Of a stretch of DNA of 64,000 nt, positions 57,390 to 64,000 are shown piece by piece; the stretch's first letter is position 1; every line of letters starts with the position of its first letter. Below the pieces are notes generated by a model, which saw only the letters and a program-made list of their open reading frames with translations, made no database searches and had not been told where the DNA came from. Position numbers and translations under genes: made by a program. Origin of the DNA: an uncultured Pseudomonadales bacterium (GTDB lineage Bacteria; Pseudomonadota; Gammaproteobacteria; Pseudomonadales; Pseudohongiellaceae); the NCBI GenBank assembly GCA_943789335.1, contig CALSTS010000006.1:382476-446475 (forward strand). Direction: 5' to 3'.

Positions 57390-57919
57390 TGAAACTATTT
57401 AATTTTATAGTTGTTTTTTTTGTTTCTTTTCTACTTTTTGCCTGTAGTTCGCAAAATCTGGATCAATATTCCTCTACCAGTCCAACTTTGGATTTAAAGG
57501 AGTTTTTTAATGGTGAGCTTGTGGCATATGGCATGCTACAAAATCGAAGCGGCGTTTTGACTAGGCGTTTCACGGCCACTATTGATGCTAGCTGGGATGG
57601 AGATAAAGGCACATTGGTCGAAGAGTTCCTCTTTGATGACGGAGAAATACAATATCGCACATGGACACTAACAGACTTGGGGAATAACAATTATCAGGGT
57701 GTAGCGGGTGATGTGCTTGGTGAAGCCGAAGGCTCAATTGTTGGATCGGTATTTCAATGGCAATACCAGCTCGATGTTCCCTATGGGGATGGCACTATCG
57801 TCTTGAGTCTGGATGATTGGCTATACCTGATTGATGATAATCATTTAATTAATAAAACCAAGCTGACGAAGTTTGGTTTCAAGGTAGGGGAGCTAACACT
57901 GGTAATTGAAAAAGTTTAA
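57389..57919 (+). CDS. DUF3833 lipoprotein
   Basis: A 176-residue lipoprotein (FLLFAC-SSQ). DUF3833 features are LKEFFNGELVAYGMLQNRSG, RRFTATIDASWDGDKGTLVE and the closing WLYLIDDNHLINKTKLTKFG. Its start overlaps the preceding stop by one base (TAATG). This trio with DUF2878 is typical of clusters that also hold cfa-like methyltransferase, amine oxidase and DUF1365 genes; those are not present here. Confidence 0.85.
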   Translation: MKLFNFIVVFFVSFLLFACSSQNLDQYSSTSPTLDLKEFFNGELVAYGMLQNRSGVLTRRFTATIDASWDGDKGTLVEEFLFDDGEIQYRTWTLTDLGNNNYQGVAGDVLGEAEGSIVGSVFQWQYQLDVPYGDGTIVLSLDDWLYLIDDNHLINKTKLTKFGFKVGELTLVIEKV

Positions 57920-57922
57920 ATC

Positions 57923-59287
57923 TTAGCTTTCTAATGTCACATGATGTTTGAATAAAGCCAGATGCTCATCATCTCTATGACTGGCCATCACCACAGTAGT
58001 TTGTTGCTGTGAACTTAGGTGCTCCAGAAAATACAAAAATCGATGCCGGTTAATTTGATCCAGTCCTTGTGTGGGTTCATCACAAATAAGTAATGCCGGT
58101 TGCTTAACCAGAGCACGTGCAATCAACACTAGACGTTGTTCACCATAAGCCAGTGCTTTAAATGAAGCGGATGTTTTTTGTTCCAAGCCAACCAGAGTCA
58201 ACCAATGTTTAGCATGGCTAATCTGTAGGGGAGAGGCCGCCTCATAAAGACCTATGCTGTCGAAAAAACCACTCAATGTAATTTCCAGCGCTGAACCTGA
58301 TACGCGATGATTTCTGTGTAATTCTGGAGAGACGATGCCAATATTTTTCTTTAGTTGCCAGATGCTTTCACCACTGCCACGTTTGAACCCTAATACGCTT
58401 ATATCATTGCCATAGCATTGCGGATGGTCACCGGTGATCAAGTGTAAAATAGTGGACTTACCGGAACCATTTGGACCAGTTAGTAAGGTATGTTCCCCAG
58501 GTCTGATCAGCAGGTCTATATCGTCGAATATGACTGTTTCACCATAACTAACCTTGGCTTTATTAAGCTGCACAATCGGATCGGGTGCTTGTGCGTTTTC
58601 CAGTGACTCAGGCCAAGGGGGTAAAGTGCTGGCATCGAAATCTAATAAGGCATGAAGATCTTGGTTATTTAAAATGTCGTGATGCTTACCTTGGACAATG
58701 AGTTCGCCTTTTTCCAATATGGCTACATGACTATGCCAATTATCTACCTCATTGATATCATTAAATAAAAATATTAATTGTGTTTCTTTATTTGCTGCAA
58801 GCTTGGAGAAAAAAAGTGATAACTCGAGCTTAGATTGTTTGTCCAGACTATCGTAGGGTTCATCTAGAATCAGATAATCAGGCTTTTGTATTAATGCTTG
58901 AGCCAGTAAGGCTTTGCGGCTTTCGCCACTGCTTAATAAACGATAGCCTCTATCCAGTATGCTTTCTAAATTTAAAAATTTAAGCGATTCAATCTCATCA
59001 TCGCTAGCATTGAGTAAAGACCTCACTGTAGTGCCAGGATCCAGCTTATCCATGAAATCAGTATCGTCTTTTTTTAGCTCCTCTTCATAGAAGGCTTGCT
59101 GCTCTTCAAACGATATTAAGCTAAAAGTAGAGTGATTATTTTCAGGTAGAAGTTGTTGATCCAACAAGGCCTGAGCAAGGTGCTTTTTGCCAGAACCATT
59201 TCTACCTAGCACCGCCCAACACTGACCAGGTTCTATGGGCCAGTGCTCGATATTTAGATTTTGTGTCTTAAACTGCTGAAAAATCAT
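57923..59287 (-). CDS. modF: ModF-like double ATP-binding cassette protein
   Basis: A 454-residue protein with two ABC ATPase domains and no membrane segment, as in ModF (photorepair protein PhrA). Domain 2 is standard: GPNGSGKST at 271-279, LAYGEQRLVLIARAL and LLICDEPTQGLDQ. Domain 1 keeps LSSGESRKALLAQAL and LILDEPYDSLDK, but its Walker A reads GRNGSGKKHL (28-37), with Lys-His where Ser/Thr is required to bind Mg-ATP. ModF is linked to molybdate or photorepair functions, but its role is not firmly established. Confidence 0.85.
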   Translation of the reverse strand: MIFQQFKTQNLNIEHWPIEPGQCWAVLGRNGSGKKHLAQALLDQQLLPENNHSTFSLISFEEQQAFYEEELKKDDTDFMDKLDPGTTVRSLLNASDDEIESLKFLNLESILDRGYRLLSSGESRKALLAQALIQKPDYLILDEPYDSLDKQSKLELSLFFSKLAANKETQLIFLFNDINEVDNWHSHVAILEKGELIVQGKHHDILNNQDLHALLDFDASTLPPWPESLENAQAPDPIVQLNKAKVSYGETVIFDDIDLLIRPGEHTLLTGPNGSGKSTILHLITGDHPQCYGNDISVLGFKRGSGESIWQLKKNIGIVSPELHRNHRVSGSALEITLSGFFDSIGLYEAASPLQISHAKHWLTLVGLEQKTSASFKALAYGEQRLVLIARALVKQPALLICDEPTQGLDQINRHRFLYFLEHLSSQQQTTVVMASHRDDEHLALFKHHVTLES

Positions 59288-59386
59288 TAAAAATAGGGTG
59301 TTAGAGGCTTTTGCCTTGACACTTTAAGCTAATTCCAAGACAATTCCCACCCTTCAAAAAGCAAGTCACTTCTAGCTTTTAATAGG

Positions 59387-59704
59387 GTTTTAAAAATTAC
59401 GCACCCGTAGCTCAGCGAAGGGTAAAGAGAAGTACCTGGCTCAAGTCAGTTAATATAGAAAAGTTTTAAAAATTACGCACCCCTAGCTCAGCGAAGGGTA
59501 AAGAGAAGTACCTGGCTCAAGTCAGTTAATATAGAAAAGTTTTAAAAATTACGCACCCCTTGCTCAGCGAAGGGTAAAGAGAAGTACCTGGCTCAAGTCA
59601 GTTAATATAGAAAAGTTTTAAAAATTACGCACCCCTTGCTCAGCGAAGGGTAAAGAGAAGTACCTGGCTCAAGTCAGTTAATATAGAAAAGTTTTAAAAA
59701 TTAC
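59387..59704 (+). repeat. Four tandem 76-bp copies of tRNA-Arg leader plus 5' half
   Basis: The sequence GCACCC starts at 59401, 59477, 59553, 59629 and finally 59705 (the real tRNA), an exact period of 76 bp. Each copy has the tRNA 5' end (GCACCC-TAGCTCAGC), an altered D-loop (GAAGGGTAAAGA), the segment AAGTACCTGGCT up to the anticodon loop, and the AT-rich leader (CAAGTCAGTTAATATAGA then GTTTTAAAAATTAC). No copy has a 3' half. Copies are identical except at unit positions 7 and 9: GTA in copy 1, CTA in copy 2, CTT in copies 3 and 4. Confidence 0.95.
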
Positions 59705-59781
59705 GCACCCGTAGCTCAGCTGGATAGAGTACCTGGCTACGAACTAGGGGGTCGCACGTTCGAATCGTGCCGGGTGCGCCA
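59705..59781 (+). tRNA. tRNA-Arg(ACG)
   Basis: A 77-nt tRNA with perfect 7-bp acceptor stem (GCACCCG/CGGGTGC), discriminator G and encoded CCA. The D-arm is GCTCAGCTGGATAGAGT, the anticodon stem CCTGG/CTAGG with loop CTACGAA (anticodon ACG, read as ICG after deamination), and the T-arm GCACGTTCGAATCGTGC. It decodes CGU, CGC and CGA. It lies directly downstream of four tandem copies of its own leader and 5' half. Confidence 0.97.
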
Positions 59782-59790
59782 TACAAGATA

Positions 59791-59813
59791 AGCCTGCTTT
59801 TGCAGGCTTTTTT
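59791..59813 (+). terminator. Rho-independent terminator of tRNA-Arg
   Basis: AGCCTGC-TTTT-GCAGGCT forms a perfect 7-bp stem with a 4-nt loop and runs into seven T, ten bases after the tRNA CCA end. Confidence 0.9.
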
Positions 59814-60109
59814 GTGCTCTAAGATAATGTAATATAAATCTTAATATTTGTATGAATACCTAATATAGAACCAATTCTTCGACTTAAACCGCCTCAAAAC
59901 AGCAATTTTAGTAATATTTTTTAAGCTTTGCTTTCTAATAATGCCTAATTCTACGCTTAGTCTATATTTTTTAGCTGCCAAAGCTTTGCTAATAGATTTT
60001 AAGGCTTAATGAGAGAATAAAATTTTTATTTGTGATATATATTGATATGCAAAAACCTAAAAATTAAGTCGTCACTGACTTTTAACAATAATAAAGAGAG
60101 GAAGGGATA
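59814..60109. other. AT-rich intergenic stretch before doxX
   Basis: About 300 bp with no gene, RNA or repeat that I can support. It is strongly AT-rich and presumably holds the promoter of the DoxX gene, but no pair of promoter boxes stands out. Confidence 0.4.
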
Positions 60110-60508
60110 ATGGAAAAATATTCACATACAGTTGGGCGTATATTACTTGCGATTATATTTTTGTTGGCTGGTATTGGCAAAATAGGCTCTGGTTTCGGTC
60201 TTGGCTTTGGCTATGAAGGCACTGCAGGTTTTATGGCTAGCGGCAGTATCTTTGGTATTGGAGTCCCTGGAGGTCTTTTGGCCGTAGTTATTCTAGTTGA
60301 AGTTTTAGGAGGACTTGCACTAATAGCAGGCTTTCAAACCAAAACAGCAGCGCTTATTTTGGCCGTTTTTACTCTTTTAGCTGCTTTGATTTATCACATG
60401 CCATTAACTTCTACAGATTTTTTGAAAAACCTAGCTATTACTGGCGGGCTTTTATTACTGTTTGTCCATGGAGCTGGAGACTATAGTATCGATAATAAAA
60501 AAGAATAG
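60110..60508 (+). CDS. DoxX family membrane protein
   Basis: A 132-residue protein with four membrane helices. DoxX pattern: VGRILLAIIFLLAGIGKIGS, GFMASGSIFGIGVPG, VILVEVLGGLALIAGFQTK and a final FLKNLAITGGLLLLFVHG. A strong ribosome site (AGAGAGGAAGGG) precedes ATG 60110. Family members are linked to redox or thiol stress in some bacteria, but no activity can be assigned here. Confidence 0.9.
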   Translation: MEKYSHTVGRILLAIIFLLAGIGKIGSGFGLGFGYEGTAGFMASGSIFGIGVPGGLLAVVILVEVLGGLALIAGFQTKTAALILAVFTLLAALIYHMPLTSTDFLKNLAITGGLLLLFVHGAGDYSIDNKKE

Positions 60509-60522
60509 AGATATTACTACCA

Positions 60523-60554
60523 AGCTCCCTGCATTCATTTGAATGCAGGGAGCT
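60523..60554. terminator. Long hairpin between doxX and pilB-like gene
   Basis: AGCTCCCTGCATTC (60523-60536) and GAATGCAGGGAGCT (60541-60554) form a perfect 14-bp stem closed by ATTT, 14 bp after doxX. The following ATATTT is only a weak U-tract. It probably ends transcription of doxX and could serve the converging pilB-like gene as well. Confidence 0.75.
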
Positions 60555-60636
60555 ATATTTCAAGGTTAAAAACTGCAGTAACAAACAGCGTAAAACAGGG
60601 CTCAATTTAACTCAAAAGAGTTTATCAAATCTACTC

Positions 60637-62625
60637 TCAGGCGTTATCCACACCCCATGAATAATCCATATTTTTAGTTAAGGCTTCATTAATTTCCGAA
60701 ATAATATCATTTACTGGTGAAGTTTTACTGATAAACCGCGAGGTCGCGCCTTCCCTAATTAAAATTTCTTTAAAGTTTTCTTTACCTTCAGGTAGCCTTA
60801 TTAAGGCTGGAATTCTCGACCAGGCCAAAGCAGCTAGATAGTTCTCAATTAGTTCAATCACCTCTTTTTCATTTAAGTGATCATCTATATCTAATATAAC
60901 GAAATCGATATCTTCATTTTCCTTCAATGTCGATTTAGCTTCTTTTGGGCTTCCCGCTAGGAATACATTTAACCACCCATGGCCCATTGCATTTTGAAAA
61001 TCTTCAGTGAAGTATTCGAGGCTTCCTGTTAAAAGAATGGAAGCGTTGGAAGATTTATTTAGAGCATTATCATGATTTAACTGATTTATGTTGGGGATAT
61101 CAGATTTATATTGGAGGGCTAAATCCATCCAGAAATGTCGGCCTATAACACGTAATGCTTCTTCTACAGTGGTTTCTCCTGAAATAATCAGACGACTTGC
61201 AGAAAGGGAAAGGGTCTGGTTCTGATTTTGCTTTTCACAGGCCTGTTTTAATTTGCGGATATCCTTCTCACCAAAACGTAATAACTCTCTAAGCTCTGAT
61301 TCAACTTCTATCATTTCTGTAATAGCCAGGCGACCTTTATAGCCTGTGTAATTGCAAGCATCACAACCCACTGCGCGTTTAGCTGGTTTAACCTTTGTAG
61401 TACTAGAAAAAGCTTCCTCTACCTGAGAAAGAGGTGCTTCTGGTTTAACGCAACAGTTTTCACAAAGCCTTCTAAGCATTCGTTGAGAAACTATTCCTGC
61501 TAGAGAGTCGGCAAGTATTGTGGGTTGAATTTCAAGATCCAATAAACGGGGGATTGCACTTAAGGCATCATTAGTATGCAAGGTAGAAAAGACCAGATGG
61601 CCAGTTAAGGCAGATTGCATCGCGATACGTGCTGTTTCTTGGTCTCGGATTTCGCCAATCAATATTATGTCAGGGTCTTGTCGTAATATAGATCTTAAAA
61701 CCTTAGCAAATGTTAGCCCAGCTTTTTCGTTTACTTCAGATTGAGCCAGTCCTGGCATATTATATTCAACAGGATTCTCTGCGGTAGCAATGCTGACTCC
61801 TTCGACATTGAGTTCGCTGAGCATTGAATATAATGTTGTGGTTTTTCCTGAACCAGTTGGGCCGCAAATTAATACGACACCAGACGGGTTGGCCCCCATC
61901 CTACGCAAAGTATGTATTTCATCTAAAGAAAAACTGGAAGTAGAGAGGTTGTAGACAGTATCTCTATTGAGAAAGCGTATTACTAGCTTCTCTTGTCTCC
62001 CTTGTATCGGAAGCACTGATATACGCAAATCGTATTCATGACCACTTTCATGTAATGTGATTCGGCCATCCTGAGGAAGGATTGAAGATGTTGGGTCCAT
62101 TCCTCCAAGCGATTTGAAATAACGTAAAACAGCATGGGCAACATTTGTTTGGATAATCGACAAACGATCTAAAATTCCATCAACTCTGATTCGAACTGCA
62201 GAGCCTCCAACAAATGGTTGAATATGTAGGTCTGAAGCATTTTTCTGTATCGCGTTCTTTAATAATTGTCGCGCTAATTGCGGTATTTGTTTTTCTTCAG
62301 ATCTGGCCATTTGACTTTCATCTAGATCAAGGCTGCCCTTATCTATTAGGCTAGAGTTTTTATCATAAGCGGAGGCAATAGCCAGCTCTAGAATTTTTGG
62401 AGGCGTTATTTCACATCGGTAGTTAATGCCGAAAATGAATTGAATCATCTCATGTAAGTGATCATCAAAAGGGTTGGAGATTGCGATGATCGTAGTCTTT
62501 TCTTCCTTGCGAAGTGGCAAGAACGTAAAAGTGATCGCTAATTTATAAGGAACTTTATTAATTAAGGTGTCGAGCGGCACGTCTATATTTTCGACCACCT
62601 CTAGGTTCGATAATTCGGCCAGCAT
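60637..62625 (-). CDS. PilB/GspE-type secretion ATPase with C-terminal receiver-like domain
   Basis: A 662-residue ATPase. An N-terminal MshEN-like domain is followed by the core: Walker A GPTGSGKTTT (255-264), Asp box TAENPVEY, Walker B DIILIGEIRD, His box FSTLHTND. The zinc tetracysteine is C388/C391 and C421/C424. Residues about 527-662 form a receiver-like alpha/beta domain: ASILLTGSL, DFVILDIDDHL (phospho-acceptor-like Asp), SRIPALIRL and GATSRFISK, but the first acidic pair is missing. It powers pilus extension or type II secretion. A pilin gene lies upstream on the same strand. The N-terminus is probably incomplete because of a stop at 62635. Confidence 0.9.
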   Translation of the reverse strand: MLAELSNLEVVENIDVPLDTLINKVPYKLAITFTFLPLRKEEKTTIIAISNPFDDHLHEMIQFIFGINYRCEITPPKILELAIASAYDKNSSLIDKGSLDLDESQMARSEEKQIPQLARQLLKNAIQKNASDLHIQPFVGGSAVRIRVDGILDRLSIIQTNVAHAVLRYFKSLGGMDPTSSILPQDGRITLHESGHEYDLRISVLPIQGRQEKLVIRFLNRDTVYNLSTSSFSLDEIHTLRRMGANPSGVVLICGPTGSGKTTTLYSMLSELNVEGVSIATAENPVEYNMPGLAQSEVNEKAGLTFAKVLRSILRQDPDIILIGEIRDQETARIAMQSALTGHLVFSTLHTNDALSAIPRLLDLEIQPTILADSLAGIVSQRMLRRLCENCCVKPEAPLSQVEEAFSSTTKVKPAKRAVGCDACNYTGYKGRLAITEMIEVESELRELLRFGEKDIRKLKQACEKQNQNQTLSLSASRLIISGETTVEEALRVIGRHFWMDLALQYKSDIPNINQLNHDNALNKSSNASILLTGSLEYFTEDFQNAMGHGWLNVFLAGSPKEAKSTLKENEDIDFVILDIDDHLNEKEVIELIENYLAALAWSRIPALIRLPEGKENFKEILIREGATSRFISKTSPVNDIISEINEALTKNMDYSWGVDNA

Positions 62626-62634
62626 TTTAGCGAC

Positions 62635-62799
62635 TTATAGGTTCTCTATATTTAGCTGGGTAGATAAACTATTCCAAATTGAAACTAGGTTAGTTGTGGC
62701 ATTAGGCGGTGTCAGTTTATTTTCTTGATCGAAATGGGTTTTGAATTGTTCGAAAAGAAGTAGAGCAGATGGGATATCTATTATTGTTTTATTTTCCAT
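62635..62799 (-). CDS. 54-residue ORF, probable N-terminal piece of the PilB-like ATPase
   Basis: It starts at ATG 62799 and ends at TAA 62635-62637 in the same frame as the ATPase, whose ATG follows three codons later. The end, SIWNSLSTQLNIENL, continues smoothly across the stop into VAK-MLAELSNLEVVENIDV, giving the expected helix pattern of a PilB/GspE N-terminal domain. Either one nonsense codon splits one gene, or a short upstream protein is translated first and the ATPase restarts at 62625. Confidence 0.6.
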   Translation of the reverse strand: MENKTIIDIPSALLLFEQFKTHFDQENKLTPPNATTNLVSIWNSLSTQLNIENL

Positions 62800-62882
62800 T
62801 AAAAATTACTTCCTATGGTTTATCTTGCATTTCGGCAGCTTGCTGGAAGGTATGATGGGTTCATCGTGATGTTTACGCATTC

Positions 62883-63273
62883 TTAGGTTAAGTGACCATC
62901 AGGATGCGGTGTCGCTTGTAATCCGAATGCGCCGTCTGATGGGCTGGCATCTGCAACACCTGCATTAAGCATGACATACAAGAGTGTGTCTCCTCTAGCT
63001 CCTCCACCCGAAATTGCAACTTTCCTTACCGCCTCGTCGTAAGGGATTGGGAAAGACAAATTTATATCAACATCGTTTTGTGGCAGCCTGGACGTTAATA
63101 TCCCAATATTCTTCTATTCTGGGGCGCACGGACTCTAGCACTAACAAGGCATCTTCCATCTTCGCTCTGATAATAAATGAACGATATGTTGGTAATGCGA
63201 CTGCGGCAAGGATTCCGATTATGGCAACGGCGACCAGTATTTCAACAAGAGTAAAACCAGATATTTTTTTCAC
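62883..63273 (-). CDS. Type IV pilin, frameshifted
   Basis: About 130 residues in two frames. The first has the prepilin leader and N-methylation site [19 protein letters not shown] and the hydrophobic helix [20 protein letters not shown], ending early after NVQAATKRC. From the short A-run at 63076-63079 another frame continues [20 protein letters not shown], then [20 protein letters not shown] to a stop at 62883. A single-base shift there restores a normal small pilin or pseudopilin. Located upstream of the PilB-like ATPase. Confidence 0.85.
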
Positions 63274-63424
63274 AATAATTTATTATTTTTAAATATTTTT
63301 CTATTATACGATATAAAAAGCTTTTTAGACTAACCAACATAATAATGCACTAATTAATCAAATTAATTTAGCTTTTAGAGCGTTTAATGTGAAAATACAA
63401 ATTGAGTAATTAGGAATTCTAGGC

Positions 63425-64000
63425 TTAGCTATTACCATTAAGAAGCCATTGAGCTTGCTCGGGCTTTAGCAACTCAGCGAGTCTTGTCTCGAATAAGAAT
63501 AATTCATCCTTTGTAAGAAAATCTTTCCATTGCTGACTGCGACCATTGGCAAAAAATTCTGATTCTTTCTTCCAATATTCACTACCGACTGGAGCAAATT
63601 GGCTTGCATTACGTTTCATGCTTTCAAAACTAGCAGCGGTTGTCATTTCGTCAAGTAGGCTTTCATCCACTTCGATTTTTACGGCTTTAGCCATGGTTGA
63701 TATGCTGCCTTTTAAATCGTGCTTCATATCTGAATAATGAAACAAATGAATGTTCGGGGCATCTCGATATTTCCAATAAGATGTAAAGAAGTTAACAAGC
63801 ATGGATAATGATTGAACATCACAGACGCCTGGTTCTAGATCGGCCGATAACCAATTTTTAAATGAGCTTGGTGCCACTTTAAATGCAAGCTCTTTATTGG
63901 TCATATTATCTCGATGGTTTAAGGATGAGATATAGACATCACGAGGATCTCTAAGCACTACTATGTAGGTACATTCTGAGAAATAAGGGATACCATCTAG
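63425..64000 (-). CDS. Sulfotransferase family protein, 5' part outside the window
   Basis: At least 191 residues, open to the right edge. The 3'-phosphate-binding region YIVVLRDPRDVYISSLNHRD, then MLVNFFTSYWKYRDAPNIHL and HYSDMKHDLKGSIS, and a C-terminal KKESEFFANGRSQQWKDFL match PAPS-dependent sulfotransferases; the N-terminal 5'-phosphosulfate loop must lie outside. Sulfates an unknown sugar, lipid or small molecule. About 150 bp of AT-rich sequence separates it from the pilin gene. Confidence 0.85.
   Translation of the reverse strand, partial: LDGIPYFSECTYIVVLRDPRDVYISSLNHRDNMTNKELAFKVAPSSFKNWLSADLEPGVCDVQSLSMLVNFFTSYWKYRDAPNIHLFHYSDMKHDLKGSISTMAKAVKIEVDESLLDEMTTAASFESMKRNASQFAPVGSEYWKKESEFFANGRSQQWKDFLTKDELFLFETRLAELLKPEQAQWLLNGNS

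Noticed and set aside
59387..59704. CRISPR-like array
   Set aside because: The 76-bp units are contiguous with no variable spacers, have tRNA homology, and no cas gene is near.
62635..62637. Stop-codon recoding in the pilB-like gene
   Set aside because: The codon is TAA, not TGA or TAG, and no recoding element is visible; mutation, error or reinitiation is simpler.

Overview
The window is chromosomal DNA of a low-to-mid GC (roughly 40 percent by eye) gammaproteobacterium, most likely a free-living marine heterotroph. The best evidence is the conserved backbone suhB / trmJ-iscR-iscS-iscU-iscA-hscB-hscA-fdx-iscX-ndk-rlmN-pilW-rodZ-ispG-hisS-yfgM-bamB-der ... xseA / guaB-guaA, the usual gammaproteobacterial order. 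Translation fits the standard bacterial code. TTG start codons are unusually common (trmJ, hscB, hisS, yfgM, glk).

Layout. 0-5.7 kb: start of an M16 peptidase lipoprotein, small membrane proteins (DUF6644-like, YbaN, a duplicated PLDc_N-like gene), DUF6164, pirin, MscS and MobA. 5.8-8.1 kb: a TonB-dependent receptor under a near-ideal Fur box. 8.2-15.4 kb, all minus strand: MarC, a periplasmic bicupin, a membrane protein, an MBL-fold lipoprotein, a two-component Na+/solute symporter, a frameshifted universal stress protein and SuhB. 15.4-31.9 kb: Fe-S cluster assembly under two IscR-type sites, then nucleotide, RNA-modification, pilus, isoprenoid, tRNA-charging, outer-membrane and ribosome-assembly genes. 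A ChrR-like double cupin sits between fdx and iscX.

31.8-40.4 kb is an indel-dense block: the end of der, a glutamine amidotransferase, ppk1, a methyltransferase, xseA and guaA are all broken into several frames although their motifs survive, while guaB in the middle is intact. 40.4-42.8 kb: a strongly structured noncoding element, two unknown membrane-associated proteins and an IS6-family element. 42.9-51.6 kb: acetoacetate metabolism (thiolase, acetoacetyl-CoA synthetase, acetoacetate decarboxylase-like), glucokinase, a MetE-like methyltransferase and a PQQ alcohol dehydrogenase with a C-terminal cytochrome c domain. 51.6-59.3 kb: a broken DUF3187 outer-membrane protein, TrmO, a GntR/YtrA-controlled ABC exporter with a palindromic operator, a decayed DUF2878 gene followed by chalcone-isomerase-like and DUF3833 genes (the tail of a cluster often seen with photooxidative stress genes), and a ModF-like double ATPase with an altered Walker A motif. 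59.4-59.8 kb: four tandem 76-bp copies of the leader plus 5' half of tRNA-Arg(ACG), directly in front of the intact tRNA. 60.1-64 kb: DoxX, a PilB/GspE-type ATPase carrying a C-terminal receiver-like domain, a frameshifted type IV pilin and a sulfotransferase running off the end.

The most unusual signals are the tRNA-Arg 5'-half array, the receiver-tailed pilus ATPase, the nested inverted repeats at 40.46-40.56 kb, and the sharply uneven distribution of frameshifts. The last may reflect assembly quality rather than biology. No CRISPR array, rRNA or prophage was seen.
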